Shown here piece by piece: positions 51,555 through 60,576 of a DNA stretch of 64,000 nt. Where the stretch lies: the NCBI GenBank assembly GCA_003248805.1, contig QFQY01000014.1:111884-175883 (forward strand). The letters are read 5' to 3'. The stretch is from Chelatococcus sp. GTDB taxonomy: Bacteria; Pseudomonadota; Alphaproteobacteria; Rhizobiales; Beijerinckiaceae. The notes below the pieces were generated by a model. That model worked only from the letters and a program-made list of their open reading frames with translations, was not told where the DNA came from and did no database searches. The translations under genes were made by a program, and so were the position numbers. Numbering within the stretch: position 1 is the stretch's first letter; each line of letters starts with the position of its first letter.

Positions 51555-52823
51555 GTGGAGACCGCATTCCCGAGCCCGGCGGAGGCGGGGCAGACGCCCC
51601 GCGCCGTCGTCATCGCAGGGGCCGGGCAGGCCGGTTTCCAGCTCGCGGCCTCGCTGAGGCAGGAGGGCTTCGGGGGGCGCGTCGTGCTGATCGGCGACGA
51701 GCCCGGATTGCCCTATCAGCGCCCGCCGCTCTCCAAGGCCTATCTGGCGGATGGGGACGCCGGCCGGCTGGCGTTGCGGCCGCACGACTTCTTCGCCGAG
51801 CACGGAATCACGCTCATCGCGGGCGCCGGCGTCCGGCGGATCGACCGCGCGGCGCGCAAGGTCGCGCTCGACGACGGCCGCAGCCTGGCCTTCGACCATC
51901 TCGTTCTGGCGCTCGGCGCGCGCAACCGCGTCCTGCCTCTGCCGGGCGCCGATCTCCCCAATGTCGTCGGTCTGCGCACGCTCGCCGACGCCGGGCGGCT
52001 GCGGGCGCTTCTGGCGGATGCGACCAGCCTCGCGGTGATCGGCGGCGGCCTGATCGGCCTCGAGGTTGCCGCCGTCGCCCGCAAGGCCGGGCTCGACGTC
52101 ACGGTCGCGGAGGCCGGCGAGCGGCTGATGGGGCGCACGGTCAGCGCGAGGACGGCGGCGCGCCTGCAGAGCTGGCATGAAGCGCAGGGCACGCGGATCA
52201 GGCTGAACGCCGGCGTCCGGGCGATCAGGCCCGGGCCGGCCGGGCTCGCTGCCGGGCTCGAACTCGCCGATGGAACCGGGCTCGCAGCCGATCTCGTCCT
52301 CGTCGCGGCCGGGGTGGTGCCCAATCAGGAACTGGCCGCGCAAGCGGGGCTGGCGGTCGGCGACGGCATTCTCGTCGACGCGATGCTGTCGACGAGCGAT
52401 CCCGCGATCTCGGCGATCGGCGACTGCGCCTGTTTTCGCGGCGGTGTGGATGGGCGCCCGGTCCGGCTCGAATCGGTCCAGAACGCCGTCGACCAGGCCC
52501 GCAGCGTCGCCGCGCGGCTTCTCGGACGCGCGGAGCCCTATCACAAGGTGCCGTGGTTCTGGAGCGATCAGGGGCCGAACAAGCTGCAGATCGCGGGGCT
52601 GGCCGCGGGCTGCGACCGTTTCGTCGAGCGGCCGATGCCCGGCGGAGCCTTCGCCCTCTACGGCTTTCGCGGTGACCGACTGCAGGCGGTGGAGAGCATC
52701 AATGCGCCGGCTGACCACATGGCGGCGCGCCGGCTTCTGGCGCTCCCCGCGCCGCCGGCCCTGGCCGATCTCCAGCGCATCGACTTCGATCCGCGCCGCG
52801 CGGTCGCGGAGTTCGCGGGCTAG
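51555..52823 (+). CDS. FAD-dependent ferredoxin/rubredoxin reductase-like oxidoreductase
   Basis: A 422-residue flavoprotein. It has two dinucleotide-binding motifs (VIAGAGQAGFQLAASLRQEG near 20-40, and AVIGGGLIGLEVAAVARKAG near 159-178), the PYQRPPLSKAYL segment typical of ferredoxin-NAD(+) reductases that serve oxygenases or P450s, and a reductase C-terminal domain (WFWSDQGPNKLQIAGLA). It starts at GTG 51555. Its electron partner is not in the window. It is the last gene before the tRNA and island. Confidence 0.9.
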   Translation: METAFPSPAEAGQTPRAVVIAGAGQAGFQLAASLRQEGFGGRVVLIGDEPGLPYQRPPLSKAYLADGDAGRLALRPHDFFAEHGITLIAGAGVRRIDRAARKVALDDGRSLAFDHLVLALGARNRVLPLPGADLPNVVGLRTLADAGRLRALLADATSLAVIGGGLIGLEVAAVARKAGLDVTVAEAGERLMGRTVSARTAARLQSWHEAQGTRIRLNAGVRAIRPGPAGLAAGLELADGTGLAADLVLVAAGVVPNQELAAQAGLAVGDGILVDAMLSTSDPAISAIGDCACFRGGVDGRPVRLESVQNAVDQARSVAARLLGRAEPYHKVPWFWSDQGPNKLQIAGLAAGCDRFVERPMPGGAFALYGFRGDRLQAVESINAPADHMAARRLLALPAPPALADLQRIDFDPRRAVAEFAG

Positions 52824-52930
52824 CCCGTTCCCGTCGGTGGACGGAGACATTCGACCGAGATGGCGGGGCTGCGAGAAAACAGTTGCAGCGGCGTGGCGGC
52901 CCGACTACATAGGCGCCCTCGACCGGCGTT

Positions 52931-53006
52931 GCTCCCTTCGTCTAGCGGTCTAGGACGTCGCCCTCTCACGGCGAAAACAGGGGTTCGAGTCCCCTAGGGA
53001 GCGCCA
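52931..53006 (+). tRNA. tRNA-Glu (anticodon CTC)
   Basis: A complete cloverleaf: acceptor stem GCTCCCT/AGGGAGC, anticodon stem TCGCC/GGCGA with loop CTCTCAC (anticodon CTC), T arm GGGGTTCGAGTCCCC, discriminator G and encoded CCA to 53006. The last 16 bases (52991-53006) are also the start of a 72-bp repeat that recurs inverted at 54248. It is the probable attachment site of the island downstream. Confidence 0.97.
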
Positions 53007-53062
53007 CGGCACCGTCTCCAAACGGTCTCTAAGTATCTGGCGTGCAAGCGTTTCCAACGTTT
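52991..53062 (+). repeat. 72-bp inverted repeat, left arm (includes tRNA-Glu 3' end)
   Basis: Perfectly matched to the reverse complement of 54248-54319. It starts CCCCTAGGGAGCGCCACGGC (the first 16 bases are the tRNA end including CCA), and ends GCAAGCGTTTCCAACGTTT. The integrase start codon is 5 bases downstream. The arm would contain the likely att core and integrase binding sites. Confidence 0.97.
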
Positions 53063-53066
53063 GATC

Positions 53067-54281
53067 ATGCTCAGAGTGTACCGGGTGGTAGACCAAAAAG
53101 CGATTTATACCTTCACCAAATGCGGGGTGTTCTACTTCTCCCGCCGAGTCCCGAAGTCGCTTCTCGATCGCTTCGATAAGCCGCGAATCGTCACCTGTCT
53201 CAACACGCGGTCTTTGCCCCAGGCACGGAAAGCAGCCAGCGCGCTTTCTGCGCAGTTGGAGGTTGTTTGGGCTCAGATGCGATTGGAGAAAGTGCTTCGC
53301 TGCGCCCCTGCCGCGTCGCTTTCCCCTGTGATTACCGGGATCGCTCCCACAGCGCCTTCGATCAGGCTCTCGGATGCCGGGGCTCTGTATCGACGCCTCA
53401 AAGGCGTTGGGAGAGGAAAGGTGTTCAACACTTCAACGGATCGGAACCTCGGCTATGTCGTCCAGTGCCTTGGCGATGCCGTTGTTATGGAAATTACGCG
53501 CTCCGATGCAGGTCGATTCCGCGACTTTCTGATCGCCAAGAAGCTAACGACCAGTTCGATCAGGAGGGTGTTCGCGACCGTGCGGGCGGTGGTGAACCTA
53601 ACCATCTCCGAGCACGGTTTGCCGTGCCCCAACCCGTTCTCTCGCACCTTTCTCCCTGAAGTCGGGGTCAGGACTGTCCGCCCCCCGGTCCCCGACAATG
53701 TGATCCGATCCATGCAGGCGACCTGCCTTGACCTGGACGATGACAAGCGTCTTCTCATCGCGCTTATCAGCGATACCGGTCTGAGATTGGCGGAGGCTCT
53801 GGGGTTACAGAAAGCGGACCTCAAGCTCTCAAGTACCACTCCGCACATCATAGTCCGGGCGCATCCTTGGCGTTCGTTGAAAACCGCCTCCAGCACCCGA
53901 GAAGTCCCGCTTGTCGGTGCGTCTCTCGCGGCGGCCAAGCGACTCGTCGCGGTCACAAACAGCAGGCTGTTGTTTCCTAGGTATGCAACGCTGACTGATG
54001 TGAGCGCCAACTCCGCGAGCGCTTCGTTGAACAACTGGCTTCGCAGCCGCCTACCGGCAGGCTGCGTCATCCACTCTTTCCGGCATAGTCTGCGTGACCG
54101 ACTGCGCGCTGCTGAGTGTCCAGCCGACATCGTCGATGCGATCGGAGGGTGGACCACCCAAGGCGTCGGCCACAAATATGGGGTTGGCTACTCACTAGAA
54201 GTGAAGCACCGCTGGATGCAGCGGATCGAGCTTCACTCCACAGCAGAAAACGTTGGAAACGCTTGCACGCCAGATACTTAG
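53067..54281 (+). CDS. Site-specific tyrosine recombinase/integrase
   Basis: A 404-residue integrase. N-terminal segment YTFTKCGVFYFSRRVPKSLL is a DUF6538-type arm domain. The catalytic part has DTGLRLAEALGL (first Arg), HSFRHSLRDRL (His-x-x-Arg), and GHKYGVGY with the tyrosine nucleophile near 375. It starts at ATG 53067, with a TTG at 53061 also possible. The last 11 codons and the stop lie inside the right 72-bp repeat. Its promoter must lie in the left repeat or in the tRNA transcript. It should mobilise the island by recombination at the tRNA-Glu 3' end. Its G+C is slightly below the neighbours. Confidence 0.93.
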   Translation: MLRVYRVVDQKAIYTFTKCGVFYFSRRVPKSLLDRFDKPRIVTCLNTRSLPQARKAASALSAQLEVVWAQMRLEKVLRCAPAASLSPVITGIAPTAPSIRLSDAGALYRRLKGVGRGKVFNTSTDRNLGYVVQCLGDAVVMEITRSDAGRFRDFLIAKKLTTSSIRRVFATVRAVVNLTISEHGLPCPNPFSRTFLPEVGVRTVRPPVPDNVIRSMQATCLDLDDDKRLLIALISDTGLRLAEALGLQKADLKLSSTTPHIIVRAHPWRSLKTASSTREVPLVGASLAAAKRLVAVTNSRLLFPRYATLTDVSANSASASLNNWLRSRLPAGCVIHSFRHSLRDRLRAAECPADIVDAIGGWTTQGVGHKYGVGYSLEVKHRWMQRIELHSTAENVGNACTPDT

Positions 54282-54319
54282 AGACCGTTTGGAGACGGTG
54301 CCGTGGCGCTCCCTAGGGG
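54248..54319 (-). repeat. 72-bp inverted repeat, right arm
   Basis: Exact inverted copy of 52991-53062. It starts AAACGTTGGAAACGCTTGCA and ends GTGGCGCTCCCTAGGGG. It contains the last 34 bases of the integrase gene and an inverted 16-base copy of the tRNA-Glu 3' end (54304-54319). The order is therefore arm, integrase, inverted arm. Confidence 0.97.
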
Positions 54320-54578
54320 CAGCCTTGGCGAGGTCCTAAGTCCGCTGGCGAGCGATGTCAGTGAGTTATGTCGGGGGGCGAGGGCAGGTGCGAGTTGGAA
54401 GCCCTCGCGGATGGCGTCCGCGACCTGGGCAGCGCGTGCTGCCCTCGCATTTTAATTTCGACATTCCGAGGGCTGCTGTGCCCTTCTGATGGGGCCGGAG
54501 CATTAGCCGGTCGCGCTGGCTCGAAGAGCGAGGCGGCGCGCGCAGACCTCATTTCAGATCGATATTCGGACCATTGCC

Positions 54579-55244
54579 ATGACCCCATTCTCAGCGCTCG
54601 ACGCGCTCAACAAGCTCGCCAACACCACTGCCATTCCTGCGACGATGTCGGCTCCGGCACAGGCGGCCCCGACCGGACGGCCTCTGTCGCAGTTGCCTGC
54701 CTTCGACGAGATCACGCTGGCCAACGCCTACATCTTCGACAACTCCGACAAGGGCAAAAACTTCGAGTGGATGAAGTGGCGGGCGACCTTCCAGGTCTTC
54801 ACCCAGACCACGCCGTTCACGCCCAGCCACAAGAATGCAGCCTGGGAAGGCAACGCCGTCCTGCGGCACCCCGACGTGTTCTCCTCGGTGATGGAGGACT
54901 ACGCCTACAAGAACCCGACGATGCTGCCCGCTGACTTGTGGGACGCCGCCTACATGCCGGTCCTGCGCGAGACCGCGTCCATGCCGGTTGTCGGCGAGTG
55001 GCCCCGCCTGGGGCAGGTGCAGATGGACGGCTCGGGCACCTACTACGAGTTCGGCTCGATCGCCTGCGTCCATGTCTCGGCGCAGGGAGAGTTCTTCCTC
55101 GACCTGCTCCTGCCAAGCGGCACCATCACGTTCCAGGACTTCTTCGTCGAGAGCGTGAAGGTCCCGAACAAGCCGATCATGCGCGCGAGCTACGATCCGC
55201 ATCGGCTCTGGCTGAGCCGGAATGGCCGGAAGGCCAAGTCATGA
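54579..55244 (+). CDS. Hypothetical island protein
   Basis: A 221-residue protein I do not recognise. It begins with an Ala/Pro/Thr-rich stretch (about 35 residues) and then looks like a globular beta-rich protein with many aromatic residues (GKNFEWMKWRATFQVFTQTT, YYEFGSIACVHVSAQGEFFL, TFQDFFVESVKVPN). No membrane segment. Its stop overlaps the next start (ATGA), so both genes are likely cotranslated. The 297 bases upstream, after the integrase repeat, hold no convincing gene. Confidence 0.65.
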   Translation: MTPFSALDALNKLANTTAIPATMSAPAQAAPTGRPLSQLPAFDEITLANAYIFDNSDKGKNFEWMKWRATFQVFTQTTPFTPSHKNAAWEGNAVLRHPDVFSSVMEDYAYKNPTMLPADLWDAAYMPVLRETASMPVVGEWPRLGQVQMDGSGTYYEFGSIACVHVSAQGEFFLDLLLPSGTITFQDFFVESVKVPNKPIMRASYDPHRLWLSRNGRKAKS

Positions 55245-55537
55245 CGGCGGTCGAGCAGGCGCTGGTCGAAGCGCTCAACGAGCAGCGCCTCATCATCGAG
55301 GCGTTGGAGCGCCGTCTGGCAAAGGTCGAGGCTGAGGAGCGCTTTGCCTTGACCGAGAGCACTCCCCACGAGGTCATCGAGTTCCTGGAGGCGCTGGGCC
55401 GCAGCATGACCGCTCAGGAGGAGCGTCTGGACGATCTCGAACAGGTCGTTGAGCGCCGTGGCCTGGGAACGTCCTGGTCACCCAGCCGGGGTGTTCTGAT
55501 GAAGATCGTCGAGGAGGATGAGCGGAGGTTGGGTTGA
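55241..55537 (+). CDS. Hypothetical coiled-coil protein
   Basis: A 98-residue acidic protein, strongly helical with heptad-like Leu/Ile spacing in two parts (LVEALNEQRLIIEALERRLA and MTAQEERLDDLEQVVERRG). I do not recognise it. ATG 55241 overlaps the stop of the upstream gene, as in a pair that works together. It could be a partner or small regulator of that protein. Confidence 0.6.
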   Translation: MTAVEQALVEALNEQRLIIEALERRLAKVEAEERFALTESTPHEVIEFLEALGRSMTAQEERLDDLEQVVERRGLGTSWSPSRGVLMKIVEEDERRLG

Positions 55538-55844
55538 TGTCTGTGTGATCTCATCTCGCATGAGCAAAAACACAAGCACCAACACCATCAGTATCAATAG
55601 CATTATACTAACACTAGAGCCTCCCGGATGGGCTGCTCGATATAAAGCGGTTCGTCCTCGCTTCGCTCGATACGAACACTAAACCGCACTACGTCGGCCC
55701 CGCCTCCGGGATGGAGAGAGCCGCGCAGCCGGTTGAACAAGCCAGGGCAAGGCCGCATCAGTGGCCTGTCCTGGTCGCTCGTCGAGGGGTCGTTTTTGAC
55801 TGACTCTTGTCCGCAGGATCATCGCGCCACGATCAGCCAGACCG
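55538..55844. other. 307-base gap, no gene seen; possible recombination site
   Basis: No convincing reading frame. Position 55565-55620 is an AC-rich run (ACAAGCACCAACACCATC). Around 55650-55695 an imperfect stem (GCGGTTCGT ... ACGAAC ... AACCGC) is visible. The serine resolvase gene ends at the right edge, so a recombination site for it in this stretch is conceivable. Confidence 0.4.
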
Positions 55845-56411
55845 TCAGACCAACGCGCTCCGCCCGCCCTTTACGGCTCGATAGATCGTGGAGGGCGCGA
55901 CACCGACATGCTCGGCGATCTCGGCCATGGTCAAAGCCCCATCCAACATCAGCGTCTTCACGACGGTCAGCTTCACCGTGTCGAGAGCCTTCGGGCGTCC
56001 GCCGACGCGACCACGGGCACGGGCGGCCCGAAGACCGGCCTGGGTACGCTCGCGCAGAAGCTCGACCTCCATCTGACCGAGCGCGCCCAGGATCGTGAAG
56101 ACGAACCGTCCTGCCGGGGTGGTCGTGTCGATGGCTTCGGTCAGCGATCGCAGTCCGATCTCTCTGGCGCGAAGCTCCTCGGCGAGTTCGAGCAGGTGAC
56201 GGATCGAGCGGGCCAGCCTGGACAGCGAGTACACGACGATCACGTCGCCGCTCCTGGCATGGTCGAGGAGCTTCCGAAGCTCGGGTCTATCAGCCTTCGT
56301 CCCCGAGATCGTCTCGGTGAAGATGCGATCGCACCCCGCCGCCTTCAGCGCATCAAGCTGGAGGCTGTGATCCTGCCCGTCCGTCGAAACCCGCGCCAGC
56401 CCCAGCAGCAT
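55845..56411 (-). CDS. Serine recombinase (resolvase/invertase family)
   Basis: A 188-residue recombinase. Nucleophile Ser9 is in LARVSTDGQDHSLQLD, the second active-site block is VVYSLSRLARSIRHLLEL, and RFVFTILGALGQMEVELLRER is the long dimer helix. A C-terminal helix-turn-helix (EIAEHVGVAPSTIYRAV) is intact. Length is normal for Tn3-type resolvases and Hin-type invertases. No transposase gene is next to it, so it may be a remnant of a transposon or an island-borne DNA invertase. Confidence 0.93.
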   Translation of the reverse strand: MLLGLARVSTDGQDHSLQLDALKAAGCDRIFTETISGTKADRPELRKLLDHARSGDVIVVYSLSRLARSIRHLLELAEELRAREIGLRSLTEAIDTTTPAGRFVFTILGALGQMEVELLRERTQAGLRAARARGRVGGRPKALDTVKLTVVKTLMLDGALTMAEIAEHVGVAPSTIYRAVKGGRSALV

Positions 56412-56854
56412 CGCCTCTCCTTCGCAAAACCCGTCGAAGGGAGGCTCTCACGGGTCGCCAGTTCTGCAAGCAGTTTTTGCGAGACGATCGCCAGCATAAT
56501 CCTGGACGATCACGCCGCCATCACCAGCGTCGCGGAAACGACCGTTATTGCGAGGTGGCCGTCGTGGGTGGTGACGCTCAGAACCAGATGGTTCCAGCCA
56601 CGCTCGCCGACGCCTTCGAGCATCGTCGCCAACACCGTGTTTGCAAGGGGCTACGAAGACGGTTGGGAGCACGATTGCGGGAGGGTTTTTGGTGCAGGGC
56701 GGAGCATCGGGATTCACCGGGGGAGAACGGCGGCTCTCTGGCGCGGCGAATTTGGTCCAGCTAACCTGACCCTGAATCAAGGCAACGGGTACCGTTCGAT
56801 CTGAAGCAGGCCGCCGGGAAAGGCGCAGCGACGGCGAATACCCATGGGGTGGAA
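56412..56854. other. 443-base gap, no gene supported
   Basis: No convincing coding frame on either strand, though short open frames exist. The left part could contain the promoter of the resolvase (minus) and the right part the promoter of the SNF2 gene. Near 56460-56510 GTTTTTGCGAGACGATCGCC is AT-richer. It may be decayed mobile DNA. Confidence 0.4.
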
Positions 56855-59749
56855 ATGTTCGCGACTGAGCAATCGGACCATTCACGGCGTCTGGGGTTCT
56901 CCCCGTACCACAGCCAGTATCTCGCACACCGGCTTACCTTGCTTGGGGTAAACGAGGACGCCTTCGCCAAGTCGCTATCGACTGCGAAGGTGGACATGAA
57001 TCCTCATCAGGTCGATGCTGCGCTTTTCGCCCTTGAGCGACCGCTCACGAAGGGCGTTCTTCTCGCGGACGAGGTCGGCCTCGGCAAAACCATCGAGGCT
57101 GCACTCGTCATTGCCCAGCATTGGGCAGAGCGAAAGCGGCGGATTCTTCTGATCGTCCCGGCATCTCTCAGGAAGCAGTGGACGCAGGAGCTATGGGACA
57201 AGTTTGGGCTGAACACGCTGATCCTGGAAGGTCGGAGCCACCGCGATCGCAAAAAGGCCGGTCACCGGCTACCCTTCGAGGCCGACGACAGTGTTGTCGT
57301 CACCTCCTACGAGTTCGCCTCCAGATGTGCGGAGGAGATCGGTCTCACCTCGTGGGACCTTGTCATATTCGACGAAGCTCATCGTCTTCGGAATGTGTAT
57401 CGAAAGGGAGCGTCCCAACGGGCCAAGCGGCTGAAAGACGCGCTCGCCGAGCCATTCAAGATTCTCCTGACGGCGACGCCTTTACAGAACAACATCATGG
57501 AGTTGTTCGGCCTCGTCTCGATGATCGACGACCACGTGTTCGGCGACGAAGCGAGCTTCCGATCACTTTATGCCGGACGACCGGATGCCGCTCGACTCGC
57601 CATGTTGCGAGAGCGTCTCAAGCCGATATGCCGCCGGACTCTCCGCAAGGTGGTCCAAGAAGCTGGGCACATCAGCTACACGAAACGAAACCCGGTCACC
57701 TTCAAGTTCGACCCGACACCGGAAGAGATCGCTCTTTACGAGAAAGTCTCGGAGTTCCTCCAGAGGCCCGGCACCGTCTATCTCGGCGGAAAGCCGAACG
57801 CGCTCGTGACCATGAGCTTGCGGAAGATTTTGGGCTCTTCGAGCTACGCGATGGGCTTGACCCTTGGCCACATCGTCGAGCGGCTGAAGCAGATGCAAGC
57901 AGTCGCGGTCGAAGACCTCGCCGATGACCTCGATACAATCGATGAGACAGTTGAGGAGTGGGAGGCTGCCGACGATGAGGAGGCGGCGGATGAACAGGCT
58001 ATAACGCCAGCGAGGATCGCAGCCGAAGTAGCTGAACTCGAAGGCTACCGCGACCTAGCGCAATCGATTCTCGTCAACGCCAAAGGCGAGCGCCTTGCTT
58101 CCGAGTTGCCGGGACTTCTCGATGCCATCGTTGCGAAAGGCGGGCGCAGCAAGGCGGTGATTTTCACCGAGAGCGTCCGCACCCAGACCTACCTTGCCGA
58201 CCTTCTTTCGAGGAATGGCTTCGCAGGACAGATCGCCCGCCTGAATGGCTCCAACAGCGACCCTGAGAGCGCAACGATCTATGCCGACTGGCTTGCGCGC
58301 CACAAAGGCACCGACAAGATTTCTCGCTCTAAGAGCGCGGATATGAAGGCGGCGATCGTCGAGGCGTTCAAGGACGAGAAAACGATCCTGATTGCCACGG
58401 AGAGCGGTGCCGAAGGCATCAACCTCCAATTTTGTTCATTGCTGGTGAATTATGACCTTCCCTGGAATCCGCAGCGCGTCGAGCAGCGAATTGGGCGTTG
58501 CCATCGTTACGGCCAGAAAATCGACGTGACGGTAGTGAATTTCCTCAATACGAAAAATCGCGCCGAGGAGCGTGTTTTCGAGTTGCTGGATCAAAAATTC
58601 AAACTCTTCGACGGCGTATTTGGAGCTTCCGACGATGTCCTCGGCGCGATCGAGAGCGGCGTCGATTTCGAAAGACGCGTTCATCAAATCATGCAGACGG
58701 CGCGTACAGCCGAGCAGGTCGAGACCGCGTTTAACGAGTTGACCGAGAACCTCCAGCCCCAAATTCAGGCCGATATGAAGGAGGCGCGCGACAAGCTGCT
58801 GGTAGCGGTAGACCAGGATGTCGTGCGTCTGCTGCGTGATCGCCAGAACGACCTGAGACGCGTACTTTCGGAGTTCGAGCAGAGGCTTATCGACCTTGCA
58901 AAGTCGGAGTTGCCTGAGGCGGAATTCTGGCATCACGAGGATGGCAGTCCCTGCTTCCGGTACAACGAGGAGACTTGGACAACAGGCTGGCCACTCGCGG
59001 ATGAACAGGACTGGAAATTCTTCCGCCTATCGGATGACAACTTGGCGAGCGAGCTTGTCGCGCGAGCGCGAGGTCGGAAGCTGCCAGTTGGAACGATCGC
59101 TTTTGACTACGCGACCCACAAGGCCGCAGGAGGTCACCGCCTCGCAGACCTGGAAGAATTCTGCGGCACGAGCGGCTGGTTGAAGGTCAGCCGCCTGTCG
59201 TTGAAGAGCGGCGGTCGGACGGTCGAACATCTTCTCGTCGCCGCCGCCACGGACGACGGTCGCGCGCTCGACGATCGTCACCTCGATCGATTGTTCCTCC
59301 TGCCAACGGCATCATGGAGCCAGGATGCGCCTTCGCCTCCTGAGGTTGATCTGGAGGCCCGCGAGAAGCAGGCCAAGGCTCTCCGCATGGACGAGGCCGG
59401 TCAGGAAAATGATCGTTGGCTCGCGGAGGAAACCGATAAGCTCGATCGATATGCTGACGATCTTGAGGTCGCGGCAGATGAAGAGATCAAGCGGCTGGCA
59501 AAGGACGTGAAGGATCGCCGGAAGGCGCTCAGAGGGAATGCCGGGCTGACGGCCCAGCAAAAGATCGAAGAGCAACGTGCGATCAAAAAGCTGGAGGCTC
59601 AGATCGACGATCTGAAGATTGAGACCTACCAGCGCCGCAAGAAGATCAGGTCGGAGGTCGAGGAACTCCTCGACGACATCCAAGCCAGTCTCGCCCTAGA
59701 GCCGACCGTCGAGCCTCTTTTCACTGCCCGGTGGGAACTTCGGGCGTGA
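56855..59749 (+). CDS. SNF2-type helicase/ATPase
   Basis: A 964-residue SF2 ATPase. Walker A DEVGLGKT is at 72-79, motif II DEAH near 172, motif III TATPLQN near 210, and motif VI QRIGRCHRYGQ near 546. These are the features of SNF2/RapA-like translocases. The C-terminal third holds long charged helices, very likely coiled coil, and no nuclease motif I can see. The start is probably ATG 56855 (GTG 56849 alternative). It is the first gene of four in tight order, followed by a coupled unknown protein (GTGA junction), an adenine methyltransferase and a Res-like helicase. It may act as DNA translocase in that defence-like set. Confidence 0.88.
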   Translation: MFATEQSDHSRRLGFSPYHSQYLAHRLTLLGVNEDAFAKSLSTAKVDMNPHQVDAALFALERPLTKGVLLADEVGLGKTIEAALVIAQHWAERKRRILLIVPASLRKQWTQELWDKFGLNTLILEGRSHRDRKKAGHRLPFEADDSVVVTSYEFASRCAEEIGLTSWDLVIFDEAHRLRNVYRKGASQRAKRLKDALAEPFKILLTATPLQNNIMELFGLVSMIDDHVFGDEASFRSLYAGRPDAARLAMLRERLKPICRRTLRKVVQEAGHISYTKRNPVTFKFDPTPEEIALYEKVSEFLQRPGTVYLGGKPNALVTMSLRKILGSSSYAMGLTLGHIVERLKQMQAVAVEDLADDLDTIDETVEEWEAADDEEAADEQAITPARIAAEVAELEGYRDLAQSILVNAKGERLASELPGLLDAIVAKGGRSKAVIFTESVRTQTYLADLLSRNGFAGQIARLNGSNSDPESATIYADWLARHKGTDKISRSKSADMKAAIVEAFKDEKTILIATESGAEGINLQFCSLLVNYDLPWNPQRVEQRIGRCHRYGQKIDVTVVNFLNTKNRAEERVFELLDQKFKLFDGVFGASDDVLGAIESGVDFERRVHQIMQTARTAEQVETAFNELTENLQPQIQADMKEARDKLLVAVDQDVVRLLRDRQNDLRRVLSEFEQRLIDLAKSELPEAEFWHHEDGSPCFRYNEETWTTGWPLADEQDWKFFRLSDDNLASELVARARGRKLPVGTIAFDYATHKAAGGHRLADLEEFCGTSGWLKVSRLSLKSGGRTVEHLLVAAATDDGRALDDRHLDRLFLLPTASWSQDAPSPPEVDLEAREKQAKALRMDEAGQENDRWLAEETDKLDRYADDLEVAADEEIKRLAKDVKDRRKALRGNAGLTAQQKIEEQRAIKKLEAQIDDLKIETYQRRKKIRSEVEELLDDIQASLALEPTVEPLFTARWELRA

Positions 59750-60564
59750 GAAGGCTGCGAGCGGGAACGAGCTTCGAAGAGTTCGGAGCCGCTCCGATCG
59801 CGCTGGACTTCTATCTCGACGCCTTCGACGGACCGACTTGGGCGATAAAGCCATTCCAGCAGAGGTCGGGCTGGCTGATGGTGGTCGAAGCACGCTTTCC
59901 GATGCCATTCATCATTTGGAAGCGCACCTTGATCGCCTGCATAACCGACCATGGCGAGGTGTTTTCGGCGGTCATGGCGAACGTGGTGTTCTCGATGCCA
60001 ACCTCGCTGCCGCGCGTTCTTGAGGACTACACGCCTGATGCGCTCGACGAGGTGATGGGGGACCTTTACAGATCGTTCCTGAAGCGGACCGAACAGGACA
60101 ATCTGGACCACCTCGGTGAAGCACAGGAGCGGACACAGGTGCGGGTGTCGATGTTCGAAAGCGAGTGTCGCGCTCTCGAAAACCAGATTGCTCAAGCCAT
60201 ACGCGGGCTGCGGACGGCAAGGCGGCAAGGCGATGTGTCGCGTGAAACGCAGCAGGAAATTGACGCCAAACTGAAGCGCTTTTCGGCAATGGCCGATACC
60301 CTCGGCCCGATCATGCGCGATCGAATACGCGACATGCGCTCCGCAGACGACATGTTGGAAAGTGCCGTCATGGCCTCGTTTGGCAGACCGGGTACCTTGG
60401 AGCATAGATACACGGTTCGATGGCGGGCCGTATCCCGCCGCACAGCCGTCACGATCAAAGTCCCACTTTACCAGGAAGACTCCTGGAGCGCGGACTCCTG
60501 GAAAACGCGACGACTACCCAGCCCGGTCGGCTGGGGTATCAATCAACGCAGCACTTTTGAGTAG
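59746..60564 (+). CDS. Hypothetical protein coupled to the SNF2 helicase
   Basis: A 272-residue protein not recognised. Residues 1-110 look like a mixed alpha/beta domain with many aromatic residues (ALDFYLDAFDGPTWAIKPFQ, GWLMVVEARFPMPFIIWK). Residues 120-210 are charged helices, possibly coiled coil. The last 50 residues are basic with RWRAVSRRTAVTIKVP. The GTG start 59746 overlaps the stop of the helicase gene. I considered the DUF4391 proteins found in similar clusters, but the sequence does not resemble them. It ends 12 bases before the methyltransferase gene. Its role is presumably within the same complex. Confidence 0.65.
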   Translation: MRRLRAGTSFEEFGAAPIALDFYLDAFDGPTWAIKPFQQRSGWLMVVEARFPMPFIIWKRTLIACITDHGEVFSAVMANVVFSMPTSLPRVLEDYTPDALDEVMGDLYRSFLKRTEQDNLDHLGEAQERTQVRVSMFESECRALENQIAQAIRGLRTARRQGDVSRETQQEIDAKLKRFSAMADTLGPIMRDRIRDMRSADDMLESAVMASFGRPGTLEHRYTVRWRAVSRRTAVTIKVPLYQEDSWSADSWKTRRLPSPVGWGINQRSTFE

Positions 60565-60576
60565 TGGAACTTGACT

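Noticed and set aside
54358..54588. Minus-strand 76-codon frame between integrase repeat and the next gene
   Set aside because: Unconvincing composition and overlap with the start of the plus-strand gene at 54579; too little support.
56448..56927. Minus-strand frame of 159 codons before the SNF2 gene
   Set aside because: Proline/arginine-rich without recognisable motif, overlaps the start of the helicase gene, and no ribosome site was seen.
59746..60564. DUF4391 protein, as often found between SNF2 and methyltransferase genes
   Set aside because: The sequence lacks the features I recall of that family, and its helical middle and basic tail look different.
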